Positions 1 to 14,000 of a stretch of DNA of 64,000 nt are shown here, one piece after another (positions within the stretch are counted from its first letter, which is position 1; each line of letters begins with the position of its first letter). Where the stretch lies: NCBI GenBank assembly GCA_963402885.1, contig OY727096.1, positions 22,487,820-22,551,819 of the forward strand. Direction: 5' to 3'. The DNA comes from Antedon bifida (lineage: Eukaryota; Echinodermata; Crinoidea; Comatulida; Antedonidae). The position numbers and the translations under genes are program-made. The notes under the pieces are model-generated. The model was not told where the DNA came from, searched no databases, and was given only the letters and a program-made list of their open reading frames with translations.

Positions 1-958
1 TAAAATAATTAATTCATGCTTTTAATTGAAGTAACTGGCATTCTTTAATTAGGTCCATTAGCAATCCTAATGTAAACACATTTATATTTAACTGCTAATT
101 GCAAAATCGTAGAATACTTATTGTACAATACAAAGTTTAAATGCATTCATTATACAGGTACTGTAATTCAAATGGTAGTAATATTATAATACACTATACT
201 ATTTTATTCTATTTCAATTGCAATGTAAATGTCTTATATTTTTCATTAAAAACCTTAGTTAAAGTTTGTTTTATATTCTATGACAATAACATATTTTTAT
301 AGGTATTTGTTTTCTTTTGAGTAAGGTCTTTACTGTGAAAAACATGTTATAGTAGAGTTAAGTTTCAGTAATAAATTAAGCTTATTATTGATATTATTTG
401 TATTAATGTTGCATTATTTAATATTGCATTGCCTTAATTTATATTCACACAATTCAATCAATTATTTTGTAGTTTACATTTCTAAATGTTTATATCAAAC
501 CATGAATGTGTATTTATTTTTATTTTAAGTCTGTCTGAAAGTAGTTTAAATAATTGAATAAGAGATACATTATTATTACATAATATTTACAGTATGAGAA
601 TGGCAATATTATAAAATGAGAAAATATACATGATTTAATATATATTTATATATAATTAATATATTATTAGATGATATCCTGCCATATATAAGCTACATTA
701 TTAATATATTTGAACATGAATACAAAGTATTTTAAGAAAATATTATGCAAATAACAAATTAATGTGTGCATTATTTTAGCAAATTCATAAACAGTGCTGT
801 TTAATGTACATAAATCTAAAATGTTCAATATTGAACAATGAATGATAATTATACATAGAAATGTTACATATAATGTATGAAAACCTGTTGCATATCCAGG
901 AACTTAGGATGGGAATAGCTAGAATGGGTCCAGGAATTAACAGGCACGGTGGCTAAAC

Positions 959-1075
959 AGGCAACAGCCATGTCTTTTTAAAATAAAATAATGACTATTT
1001 TTATTTGTCTGCAACCTGATGGATCGTTTTTATCATTTAAGAATATTTAGCCCCTCTAATGCTGGATCCCTGCCA
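959..1075. repeat. Dispersed repeat copy, partner of 2931-3050
   Basis: Shares about 100 bp with 2931-3050, beginning near ATGTCTTTTTAAAATAAAAT and ending near AATGCTGGATCC. There are small indels. Family not recognised; the shared CTGGATCC end also occurs near 43220. Confidence 0.65.
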
Positions 1076-1612
1076 AATAAAAGATTTGGTTTTAACATTC
1101 TGGTTTCAGACCAACTTAACCCAATTACCATATTAGCATTTGTAATAATGTTAATACAGTAACAATTATAATTTTACAACCAGCAAATAAGCAGTTATTA
1201 CCATTTGATGTACATTATTGTATCCAACATAAACTACAGCATTTAATTTTGTCTTTAACTTTCTGTATGAGTTGAACCTCTCGTTATAAGCAAGTTCCTC
1301 CATTTTAAAGGAGAACTAATAAATATTATTCACGTATTTATTGACCATTCAGCATTATCAAGTCAGTACAAATGTTATATCTGGACCACCCTCAGTAACC
1401 CCTGGATATGCAACTGAAAACTGAATTATACTTACCATACATCATCCTATGCACAAAAACTTAACTTTTTTTCCAAATAGCATAATAAGCATAGAATCAC
1501 AAAGCAAGTTTTTGTTAAAATTAAGGTATTAATTATCCCTTAGGTTTATGAGTGAACATGGGTTTGGCAATTAGGGTTTGATTCACTGTGTGGTTGAACA
1601 CAGTAAACTTAA

Positions 1613-1793
1613 GGCCAACTCAGACAGCGTCGTATGATGAGGACCGACGAGCCATCTTGTCGAGAGAAAATTTAACTGAAACTACGCACAACGATATCTC
1701 AAGACGACTCGCCTCTCGGGATTCAACTCAGACAGCACCGACGAGTCAAGACGTTTCGTCGGTCCTCACAGTATGATGCTGTCTGAGTTGGCC
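1613..1793. mobile_element. Foldback/MITE-like element with about 38-bp inverted ends
   Basis: The left arm (1613-1651, GGCCAACTCAGACAGC...) is the near-perfect inverse of the right arm (1756-1793, ...GCTGTCTGAGTTGGCC). The 62-residue ORF inside is incidental. Short non-coding body, no transposase. Superfamily not determined. Confidence 0.75.
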
Positions 1794-1941
1794 ATTAGAC
1801 TACAAAGCAATAGAGCGTATAATACATCTGCACATGCTCACAACATGTACCGACTTTAATGCCTATGTCTGTAAGCATGTGCAGGTGTTATGCTCTAATG
1901 CATCATAGTATTCCGTATAGCGTAAGCTTTGAAATACTTAC

Positions 1942-2034
1942 TACAATAAGAACAACAAAGTATGTCCAGTTCCAAAAGCTATGGACATCCTGAACATAAT
2001 ACATTAGTTCACTCCAACCTTCCAGGGTTATAAC
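1942..2034 (-). CDS. CACNA1G-like (Cav3): Cav3 coding exon 6 (domain I pore, start of S6)
   Basis: 93 nt, 31 codons, no track ORF of its own but clear by homology. Translation begins [16 protein letters not shown] and runs into [10 protein letters not shown]. Glu in TLEGW is the domain I selectivity-filter residue (EEDD in T-type channels). Acceptor CTGACAG, donor GTAAGT, phase 0 in and out. The next exon (GSFFMINL-type S6) was not found before the left edge. Confidence 0.93.
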
Positions 2035-5000
2035 CTGTCAGATAGAAACAGCGATGAAGTGAGCCCTCTAAATCAATGGACTACATTGTGGTGGAGGAAT
2101 GAAATGTGTGCGGTGCATACAATGATTCTAGCAGGATAGATATTCCAAACAGATTTTTTTCACCGAATTTACAAATTAACTATTTTATTGTCAATTTTTT
2201 TTTTAAATCAGTTCCACAAAATTGTTAAATTATATTGGGTATACATTTATAGCCTCATACAGTTATTTTTAATAGACTATAACATTACCATAAATAATGT
2301 TAAGCACAAATTTTGGCCAACAAAACCTCAAGAGGCTATGTTTTCTTAAAAACTGTATCAAGCATTCATTACTGGAAATTTGAATGAGAAAAATCTGTTT
2401 AGAATATTGAAACAAATAGTGCAACCAGAAAAATACCATTTGAAAAAAGTTAGCTGGGAGTTAATATGCATGAATATGGTAATGCATGATACAAACCAGG
2501 AATTGTCACGTGCGACTTATTACTTACTACAATCAGAAAAACGAAATAGATCCAATCCCATTTTGAGTGACTGTCTTGCAGTTGGTACTGTATATCGACC
2601 CAGCCCTCAAGGCTGATGATCTAAATTACAAGCAGTAAGCAAACTCATGGGTTGACTAACTGTTTATAAAACAGGGGATTAACAGTGTTTGATCATCCAG
2701 GTAGGTATAGGAAAACAGGATTATCCAATGAAAAGGGGGATTAATATTGGATCATCCAAGGTAATCAAAATAATCATTAGTAGCTCATTCAGAGATAAAA
2801 TACACTTGAACCAATAGTGGTGTTGGATAGACTACAAGTGCTGCTTAGCTGGAATACCGTTCTCATGTTTTGAAAATGATGATGTTTGTACATAGGGATG
2901 CCCAGGCGCGATTTAGCCCCACCCCCTAAAATTTAACAGCGATGTCTTTTTAAAATAAAATAATGACTATTTTTATTTTTCTGCAACCCGATTTTATCAT
3001 TTATGAAATATTTTGCACCCATAATCTATAATGCTGGATCCACCCCTGATGCCAATGTGAGGGTGTGGGTGACAGAATAGACTGTTATGGTAGGGGTGCT
3101 CTAGGAACTTGAAGTTATTTGAATCCTAGCCCTTCCTTGGAAGACCATGGGTTACTGTCGGTTTATCCAGGTAAGCAAGGCACTCGACATGAACTTCATT
3201 TATATTCTTCCGTATAATATCTTATTAATTGTTTTCACTTTCTACTCTGAATAAGCTACTGAGTCAAGCACCAAAATCATAGGTGGGAATAGAAACAAAA
3301 TAGTGAGGTTTTAATAAAATATGGCAAGCATCAAGGTTTATCATCAACATTATTGATGGGGGCAAATTATAATGTGAACATCAATTCATATTGAAATCAT
3401 TCATTGCAAGCACCAGTGAAATAAGCAAGTATAAAATAATAAGTGATAAAATACATTATTTAGTTTATCAATTTTACAATGTATATATATATGTACCAGG
3501 ACAAGAGTATTAAATAGTTGTTATCCAATCAAATTTGAACCGTATCTGATCAAGAAAGCAGTATTTGACAAAAGCTTGCCATGTTCTTTCTGGCTGTTTT
3601 ACGTCATCGTTTTGATGTAGATTTCTAATTATTTTATTTGAGATCCAGCCATCAATACACACTGCATTGTAATTTTTTTCAGCATTTGGCTTTATATACA
3701 TACATATGTAAAAGGCATCACATGAATAATAGTAAGTATTTGGTTTAAATAAACAAGTGAGAACTCAAGTGATGATTAAGTTTAAATTGGAGTGCTGCTT
3801 CTTAAAAGACACAAATGTATCTCTTGTAAAGGCAATAATTGACTTCGTTTTTTGATGTCTCAATCCATGAAGAACAATTTGGTTTCTATTTTACTAGAGT
3901 GGAAATAACATTTAAGAAGCGGTGTGAACACCTTTGAACATGCCACTACCAGTAGACAAACAGTCTACTTAAAACATGCTATGTACTTAATTTCCTTTCT
4001 AAATTTCTACGTATTGAAGTTGATAATTGCAATTAAATTATAATAGTGGCTATCATTCCATTATTATGCAATATACCGGCATTGCATGCACCTGTAATAA
4101 ACTTGAAACTTGCCAAAACATATACAGAACAAAATAGTTATCAATTTTGCCCCTATCCCCTTGGAATATATAACAAATAATATAATATTTATAATCTTAT
4201 TCCTCTTATTTTTGCCAAATTATGTACCCTCCTCCCCCAGCCTTTCCTGCAACTATATAGTCATGTACAGATTTTAAAGTCAATATAATATTGAAGAAGT
4301 AAATGGCCTGATACAAGTTCAAAGGCCTGTAAAAATATATTTGGTTTATATTACTGGTGAAAATATAGGGTCTGTGTGGGCCATTGGAGAACATTTTTGA
4401 TAAAGGGTCTGCAAAATGCATAACGTCGAGCTATATATCTTTAATTATTATTTATAATTTATAATAAACAAAGCTGGCCATTGAATTGGAGATATATTGA
4501 AATAATTATGAAGGCAAATTAAATTAATAAATGTAACTAACCTGAAAGATTGCTACCCATGCGTATAAGATGTTATCAAATGAAATTGAACCTAGAAATG
4601 GGTTGAACGAACTAGTTTTACAAACAGTATAATATTGGTTCCAGTTTGTGCATTGTCCATCATCAGACCCATTGCCTATGAACATGGTGTTATTGCAAAT
4701 AGTCTCATCTACTGGATAGGACGGCTTGATATCATCAGTGCACTGCAGCATCCCCTTGTCTCCTTCAAGGCTGCACACAAAGTCCTCGTACACGTCATCA
4801 GGTCGATAAAAATCGGTCAAATTTCTGTGAATATGAATAATACATTGTCTATATTTATTTATGGTAAATTACATATTCTTGATATGTTTTATTATGAATT
4901 GCAAAATGCCACGTCAAGGCTTGTGCATACAAAACACTATATTAATGTGTTTCCTCTTTGAATATGTTGTAAATGTTATAAGTCCTTGTTTTAATTGTGT

Positions 5001-8000
5001 TAAGTTACTATTTTGTACAAGAATACTTGAGGTACCTTGAGAGCAGTGAATAAAATCGATAAAAAGTTATTTTTAACTTCAGATTTAACAATTAGGAATC
5101 AATCTGATATTAAAGACAACATCTTAATGCAGACATAAGGTAGCATTGACGTCATCAACATTATGTGCTTATTGAATTGAGAAATGAAGGACCTTTTGAT
5201 AAGCACATTTGCTCAAGACATTAATGTGGATTTGTTTTTATTTACTTTGATATTCTGTATAATCAATTGACATTTAAACATATTTATCTAATATTAATAA
5301 TAATTATGACAATAGCATTTTCATTTATTTCTTTGATCTAATTGCGTAATTGAAATATAAGAAAACAAGACAAATGAAAAGGGATGACAAAAAAAAATGC
5401 AAAGCTCACAGTGAATGTTAGAGTGTATTTTACACATGCCAAGAATGATGTGCAGTTATATCCCCTCCTCAAAATTGCAAACTTTACAGGTTCATAGGGG
5501 ATTCTACAATTTCTGCAATAATGTATGACTTTAGTTTGTTTAAATGTAGAAGTTTATATGAGGCAGTCACTGCGATAAAAACAGTGTATGATTATCTTTA
5601 AAACAGGTAAATAATGGCATAAACTAGGTTTACAAAATAACTACAAAAGAAGAGTAAACAAAATGTAGTTACTGCAGTAACTGCAGTTAGAGTAATTGTT
5701 AAATGGTCTATAATGTACTTATTGAATAACAGTTAGGTGATCTTGTCTCATCTGGGTGACAATTTCAAATTGTTGCTTCTGATTGAAACCTATCCTAACT
5801 AGAGATATCAAGACATAGTATAATCAGTCTACTACCAGTATGCGCACAAACGCTCTGTTTATGCTGACTGACTGCATCTCAATAATAATGTATTAAATAT
5901 GATTATATATTTCACAGTGTTGACGACAATGCTAATGTGTGCTAATAGTGCATTAAATGTCATGAGGTGTGTAACGCAGCCAATCAGAATGTTCGTAAGT
6001 CAATCAATTCAACTACCATAGGCAACATCTACTTTCAATCCCTTTTTTTAGAGCATGGTCAATTATGTGATTTACTGCGTATTTACGTAGATCACTGAAC
6101 ACGAGACAAAGTATAAATATTAAGTGAAATCAATAACTGCTGTGCAACTCGATGCGATCTGTTTAGACCTTATTTCTACAGAATTATTTTACGTTTATTG
6201 AAAAAAAATATTGCTAGTTTTATCGTAAATTGTTAAAAGGGTTCAATGATGTAACAGCTAAAGGGTTTACATTTGAGATTCAATTAGGAATGTGATACAT
6301 GTTTTGAAAACTAAAAATAACTTTGTTCTTAAACCTTTAATCTGACATTATCTGTTATGTTATAAATTAATCATGTTTTAATACACACAAAAAGTGTCCC
6401 CTGATTAGGGGTTGGTTGTATAATGTTAAGCTCTGTCTACACTATCAAACTAGTTGATGTGCCTAAATATGGTAGTGATATTCTCAAATACGGTAGTGAT
6501 ATGACATCATCATGTCCATATATGGGCACATCACATGTTTTTGTCACATAAAGTTTGATAGTGTATACAGGACTTTGAAACATATTGCCCCCCCATTTGT
6601 TTCATAGGGAAGTGTCCCTTTAATAGGGATGTCCCATAAATAGAGGTTTTCGTTTTAAGTGTATTCATTATAAGAATGGTCATTACTAATGCTTAATATT
6701 CTATATTGCCTGTATTCTATTTATATATATTTGTACTATGAAGTATACAAAAGCTGCCTCAACATAAATACTTGAAAAAATTCTCGATTTTTTAAGGGCC
6801 TCTGTACAAACAATTATTTCTACATACACCTCTTGCATGTTTTAATGGAATTTGCTGTCAGGAAATGACTGAAGAATATATTAAATATTAAAATATACGA
6901 CACTATGGCCTAAAGTTTGGGATATTAAAAAACATATTATTAGATATAATAAACTCCCACATGTCATGTAAATTATTTATAACTTAGGGAAGAAAAGTAG
7001 TAGGTTGATCTACAATTTTGCATAACACGTAGGTGGACGGGCCCTTACACTCGGAGAACCCACAATGTCAACTGAGCATCATACTTGAATTTTTGCTTAT
7101 GCCCTCAACTAAAACTAATTATCCCACATGACTGAGGTAGTTGACATGCGAATCAAACTTGTTTTATTGATTTATCAATAACGATGGATGTGTTGATTGG
7201 CTTATTAATTGTTCGCACGCAAGGCAAAACACAATCTTGCTTTATTTATCAGCAAATCAACGTAATTGAAATGAAGTCACACAAGTGAAATGTTTCACAT
7301 AAATTATTCATTTTTTATTTATGGATTACCGCCTTTTTTTCCGGTACTACATCGAAAATCTCAGTAGTAATCTCATCAATAAATTAACAAGTTCTAATTA
7401 ACGTGAAACATCCGCAGCTTACAAATTGCTCTTTAGAAAGTCATTAAAATGTTGCCACCCTTACGATTTCAATCAAAAATAAATGGTACTATCTTGAAAA
7501 TTTATGCTTTAAATGTTTATATTTTAAATTTTGACAGGTTTATTTAATGAGTATGTGACCCAGTGTGTCCGTACATTTGTTTTACATAACTTCCCATATT
7601 AATTAAGCAAACATGAACATCAGCCTTCCCTTTTTGAAAAAAACAATTTTATCTTGTTTGCTAAATATTAAACACATATCTTCCTTCATCTAAATCCACA
7701 TAGCTTACATAATTTACAGCATACAGCATACTATGAAATATGCATTAAATAGAACGATACTACATTAATGTACTGTCTTTTACAACATAACATTTATCAT
7801 TCATTCATTATGAAATTGTTAAACTACTTCATTTCCAGAAATGAAATGTCTCATGATACCTGTTATCTTGTCAATTTTCATAAACTATAATTAATTATAA
7901 TTACCGTACTGACGCGGGTATAAGCCCATACTCGTGTTTAAGCCCACCCCCCGACTTTTGACTAATTTTCATGAAAAATGAGTCACTCAGGTATAAGCCC

Positions 8001-11000
8001 ACCCATTATTTCAAAGATCTACAGTGTGTGTAATACATTATTTTGCATTTGGCGACGTCCATACACCTTTGATCATAACTAAGCTAGGCTAATAATATAC
8101 GCCAGGGTAATATACGCTAGGCCATATGAGGTCTAGCGGTCCTGTTTTGTTTACACTTCATCCCGGTCGAAGATCGCTTCACACACGACGCTCGATTCAC
8201 AAGTCTCCAAAACGGAAAACCCCTATTTGGTATCGGCTGCCATAAACAAGCTTATTAAATTTCTTTGGTACATTTCTATTTAACGAACATTGTATACTTG
8301 CTTTTCTGCTCGATAAATTCTTGTTCAATTGATGTTTAAAATAAGATATTCTACGATAAATTACACGAACTATAAGCTTAATTTTCCGTCACTCTACACC
8401 TCGTGTATTAGGCAACGTCGTGAGGAGGAATGTCCATGTGCTGTTTTTGACTATCTCGGGTATAAGCCCACCCCGCAAACTTGACGTGATTTCATGTTAT
8501 ACCCGCGTCAGTACGGTAGTCACTGGTTGGAGGTACACACCTAATTGGTGACAGTGGCTTAGACTGCCTTTGTGCATTACTGGCAGCTAGTGACTATGAT
8601 TTTATGTTTTCTTCTTGTGTCGTGTTTGTTTAATTTGTTGATTTGTATTATATTTTGTAAAATGTATCTTTTGCCTGAATAAATTATAATAATAATAATA
8701 AACTAGACATGAAACTCGTCACTTTGACGAGTTAGTTATCCGCACCACGACAAACGCCACGTGCACGTCATACGTTGAAATATTGCACACAGATAAAGAT
8801 TATGGCATTATGACAAGAACTGAAGAATATGACATGCTGTTAGTGCTGAATTTTGTGTCATATAGTATATACATGCAAACAGTATAAGCTGTATACATAT
8901 TACATACAGTGTAGAATAGGTGAAATTACGGGACCCGCCATTTATTCCAATTTTTAACATGGCGACGGTATCAAAATGAAACACTTAGATAGCAATTTCA
9001 GAAGGAAATTATCTCAGGAACAACATATTAACGTGTAGAAGAAATTTGAATACGTAAAATATAGATGCGCACCCTTTTAAATGTGATGAACTATTACGCA
9101 AAATATGAAAATACGACTTTTTTTATTCAACTGGCCATATGATGACGTCACAACGTCCGATTGGCAAAATGTTTACATGAATTCGTATCTACAATCCAAT
9201 AGCTTCCAGAAAACGTTTTAATCGTGATTATCACATTTTATTCTTACGAGCTATTACAGATTAAAATTTACTGTAAAGATGAAATTAATGACCCACGTAA
9301 TTAAAATTTTTAGGCATGATGACGTCATAAAAATTAAAATATTTTTATCTCATGCTAAAGAAAGTTGATTGACCTACACAATATATAAATGTAGGAGAAA
9401 AAGGAATACAGATAAGCGCGATGCGCTCCATTGAATGTGATGAGCAATAACGAAAGAGACAAAAATCCTATATTTTACATTCGTGTGGCCATACGATGAC
9501 GTCACAATGTTTTTTTAGCCTTATTGATGCATGATCCGATATCTACAACTCATCAACTTCTAGATTTTGTAATAAAAATAAACGGTTAACGGTTTACTTT
9601 AGAAACTATGACTGTTTAAAAAAAGACATAATTTTGACGATTTTTTAAGCTTTTTCATAAAAAACGCGCACGAATTGTCTAATTCAACGTGTTCGTATGG
9701 CGTTATTTAAACTGGAAAAGGTCTAAATTGTTTTCAAAATCACTGGGAAAGGCTTGAAAAATATAATTCAAGAGAAAAAAATATGTTTTTAACGCTATGT
9801 GCGCACCGCGCGCATAAAAAATTGCGCGCCCGTGGGAATTTTTGACATGCTCAAAATGACAAGAAACGCGTAAAAAGTTGATTAGAAATTAATTTTGCGC
9901 ATTTTGAAATTTTAAATGCGCGTGCGCGCGTAACTTCTTGTCAAACATGCCATTTTTAATCCGTAGAAAGTTTGCCCCTGATATGACTTAAATTTTGTCA
10001 AAGTGTCAATACTAAATGACTTTTGGTTTTTAATCTATGATCAATCATTGAAATTCATAAAATTGCGCATAAGTCACGTTGCGCAACTATGACGTCATTC
10101 AAAAATAGGAGGTGCACAACTTCACGTAAATGCCCATATGTTGTCAAAGTTATGAAATGTTATGTTTACACATTTTAGAGGAACACGACTCACAAAAAGG
10201 AAGGAAGGAAAGAAGAATAATACAGAAAAAAAATATTGATCTCATACAATTACAAGGAGTTATCCGCTTGGTATACCAAGCGGATAACTAATTATGTGCA
10301 TTAAATAACTAGTTACTGTGATCATTAAAAATAAATAAATTCTATTTTCATTGACTGTATTTAACAAAGGATAAGCCTTGAATATAATCCTAACTCTTAG
10401 TTTATTGTCAAATATAATCCCACTCCTTAGTTTTGCTCAAATGTAATCTCATTTCTTAATAGTTTATTTTCAAATACAACACAACTTCCTAAAGGCTTAA
10501 TTGTATCCCACGCTCTAATTATCGCTCAAATAAAGTCATTAAAACGTTGTACTTACTCAAATGTTGTTAAGTTCGTCGGAAGATCTAAGAAACACCTATT
10601 TCGAAGCAATCCATTCCATAGTTGAACGCCAATGATACCAAAGATGAAGAAAACAAAGAAACACAAAAGAAGAACATTCCCCAACATTGGTAATGTGTCA
10701 AGCAACAACATTACAAGAATACGTAAACCTATATGAAGAAGTATAAGAAAAGGAATGGATTAACATTTGTTGAAATATACCACACACTGAGCAGTCTCCA
10801 AGCTAGCATAAATATTACAATAAAAAAATACATATAAACTACAAAGAATTGTAGACAAGGCATTGTAGACCCAAAACCCAAGTAGAAAAACAAATCAAAA
10901 CTTACTTGGAACCCTATTAATTGCACGTAGAGGACGAAGCACTCGAATTGTACGTATCGCCGATAAATTCACACCATCTAAATCTAATGAATATTCAAGC

Positions 11001-14000
11001 GTCCTAAAAGAGAATAAGACATTTATAAATTGATTAACTTTTAAACAAAATAATATTATTTTATACAAAAGTTGATTAAATAATTTGGATGACTCAATAG
11101 TTTATAACTAGAATATTAGCATATCAGATACATACACAAAACTCAATTCAAGATTTATAATATTCTATTGAAGTCACTGCAGTAACTTTATGGTGTTTTT
11201 TTTTGACAATTAGAAGTTATTGAGGCATTGGCTCTAATAAACAGTATGTATGATCACACAAAAAAAACTTCCTAAATAATTGCATAGGTTAAACAGTAAA
11301 AACAAGTAGTTACTGCAGTAACTGCAGTAGAGAGATATTGACATGGTCCCTAAATATTAATAAACTAAATTGACATTTCAGCAATGAAGTCACTTTTCTT
11401 GGGAACAGCAACTGCAGAAGTAAGAATATAGTACACAAAATGGTACCTGGTGGTAACACAATTACATGGATACTTTATATAAAATACAAATAATTATATA
11501 AATAAGTATATTTATGAAAATGATGGATAAACATTCATGTCTTAATCTTTAACCTGCTGTTGGTGACTTTAACATGACTTTAAAAAAATATTAATAATTA
11601 CATAATAAATTTTCTTAATTATATAATTATTCTTTCGTTTAAAAACACCCTTCCAAATTTCCAAAAAAGAATGGACTTCATTCTTGAAATAGGATTTTTT
11701 TTAAAATAGTTATAAAAGTGCAAGTACAAACTATACACACATATGTTGCATGCTTTGTTAGTTATTAACTTCAAAATAAAAATCATAAAAATTAAGCAAT
11801 AAAGTAAAAAATTTAAAAAAAAATGTTTTTCTGCAATAAACTTCAGAACTTAAAGTAAAGTATATAACTGAAATTCAATGCGAGTTTTAAATGTTAATAT
11901 ATTCTGAGTATGTTAGAATGACATTGAACACAATTAATGCAAAATCGTTAAAGAAAATTATCAAAGTTATGTCATTAATAAGATTATTAAGTAAGAAGAA
12001 TCTATAGTGTACATGTGATATGGTGTAGAATACTTGATTAAATTCTAACTAAAAATGCAAACGATGAATGCAAATACAGAAGGCCTACAGAATGTCCATC
12101 ATGAATAAATAAAGAAACATGTATCTTATAACACAGTTACTGCATTATAACACAGTTACCGCAGTAATTTTCCTGTAAATGTTATATAACATGATATGGC
12201 TATGAGTTGCATCTTGAACACACACATAATACTCAAATAGAATTACACTGAAGTTTTAGCATTATATATCGATAATTTTGATTTTTACTGTAAACTCTTA
12301 AAATGATTGCCAATATTTTAACAAGTGGTATATTTAGTGGTATAAATATAGCACAACTCTTATTTAGAGGATAGCAACAAAGTGTCCTCTTAATAGGAGT
12401 GTCCCCTTAATAGGAGTGACCCCTTAATAGGGTGACTCCATAATAGGAGTGACTGCGTAATAGGAGTGTCCCCATAATAGGAGTGTCCCTGTAATAGGAG
12501 TGTCCCCTTAAAAGGAGAGTCCACTTAATAGGAGAGTCCACCTAATAGGAGTGTCCCCTTAAAAGGAAAGTTCCCTTAAAAGGAGAGTCCACTTAATGGG
12601 AAAGTCCCCTTAATAGGAGAGTCCCCTTAATAGGAGTGTCCCCTTAATAGGAGTGTCACCTTAATAGGAGTGTCCCCTTAATAGGAGTGTCCCCTTAATA
12701 GGAGTATCCCCTTAAAAGGAAAGTCCACTTAATGGGAGATGTAAAGTACAGGAGAGTCCACCTAATGGGAGTGTCCCCTTAATAGGAGTGTCCCCTTAAT
12801 AGGAGCTATAGTGTTAACATTTCTCCTCACTCATTTCACCCCTAATGTGTACCCTTAATATTATTCTACTGTTAAGTGTTCTTCCAGCATCACTGTTGAT
12901 GTATCTATTTTCTAATGAACTTGATGGATTCTCATTGATTCTAGCCTAATTATGTCTAAATGTGCTGTGGTAAACATGCATTGTCAGTAGAGTGTTTCTG
13001 ATAATGGCTGATGAGGGGTCAAAGGTGATCAATATATAATGATACATTCTTTCTAACAAGCATCTATTTTGGAAATATACTGCAAAAATCCTTACTGCAT
13101 TATATACTCGGTTAACCTTTGACCCAGAGAAAGAAAGAGAAAAAAAAAATTTGCAAAAGATGATAGATTGATTTATTAAGATTTTTTTTTAACTGTATGA
13201 AATAGAATAGAAAGTCATGTTAAGGTCACCAATGAATATATTTTTATAGAGAACTGTGATGAATTATCCGTCAGCCACAAAAATGTGAATGTGATTTACA
13301 TAATGAAATCGATAAAAATTCACATTGTGATGTAATAACTGTAATGACATCAATAGTATTGAAGTGAACATGACGGCAACAGTACTGATGATGGCACCGG
13401 ACAATGAAAGGAACAATGATACTGCTGACAACGGCATTAATAATGGCAATGACATTGATTGATGATGAAAAATGAAATTATGATTTTCATGATGATGGCA
13501 GATAGCAATGACAATGACGCATTGTCGTATTACTGCTATGAGCGCTCACTGACTGAGCCCCAGATCTTATGTGGGCCCCTGAGGAAAACACAGGCATTAA
13601 AATATGTCGAAAAAGGCTAAAACCACCCGAGGCCTCCAGCGTTGGAGGGCCACTTGGGGTTCCTAAGCCAGGGGCATCAGGTCTCTGCGTTACACCACTG
13701 CAATGACAGGAATGTGGAGGAAACAGATGATGATGACAACATTGAGAAGGAAACTGATAATGATGATGACGATGATCATGACAACATTGTAGAGAAAACT
13801 GATGATGATGACGGCAACATTGTGGAGGAAACTGATGACGATCATGATGATGATGATGACGGCAACATTGAGGAGGAAACTGATGATGATGAAAATGATG
13901 ATGATGATATGATGATGATGATGACGGCAACATTGAGGAGGAAACTGATGATGATATGATGACGATGACGGCAACATTGAGGAGGAAACTGATGATGATA

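Larger units (their letters stand above)
1..1941. other. Cav3 intron after exon 6 (partial)
   Basis: Very A+T-rich, no coding potential recognised on either strand. Holds a repeat shared with 2931-3050 (at 959-1075) and a foldback element (1613-1793). Otherwise nothing recognisable. Confidence 0.6.
2035..4541. other. Cav3 intron between coding exons 5 and 6
   Basis: GT-AG intron of 2.5 kb. Contains the dispersed repeats at 2931-3050 and 3545-3705. No conserved coding segment recognised in the remainder. Confidence 0.7.
4825..10556. other. Cav3 intron between coding exons 4 and 5
   Basis: 5.7-kb GT-AG intron, largely made of mobile elements: a CTGCAG-rich repeat, a palindromic MITE, a 617-bp MITE, a non-LTR-like tail and a complete 1.6-kb hairpin-ended element. 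No exon-like sequence found between them. Confidence 0.7.

Noticed and set aside
3510..3701. Minus-strand ORF of 63 residues
   Set aside because: Lies across a dispersed non-coding repeat also found at 58150; the corresponding frame there is broken.
13642..13959. Plus-strand 105-residue acidic ORF and the overlapping minus-strand His-rich and Ile-rich ORFs
   Set aside because: All are translations of a GAT-rich minisatellite; the frame stays open because the unit lacks stops on either strand. No start context, splice signals or homology.
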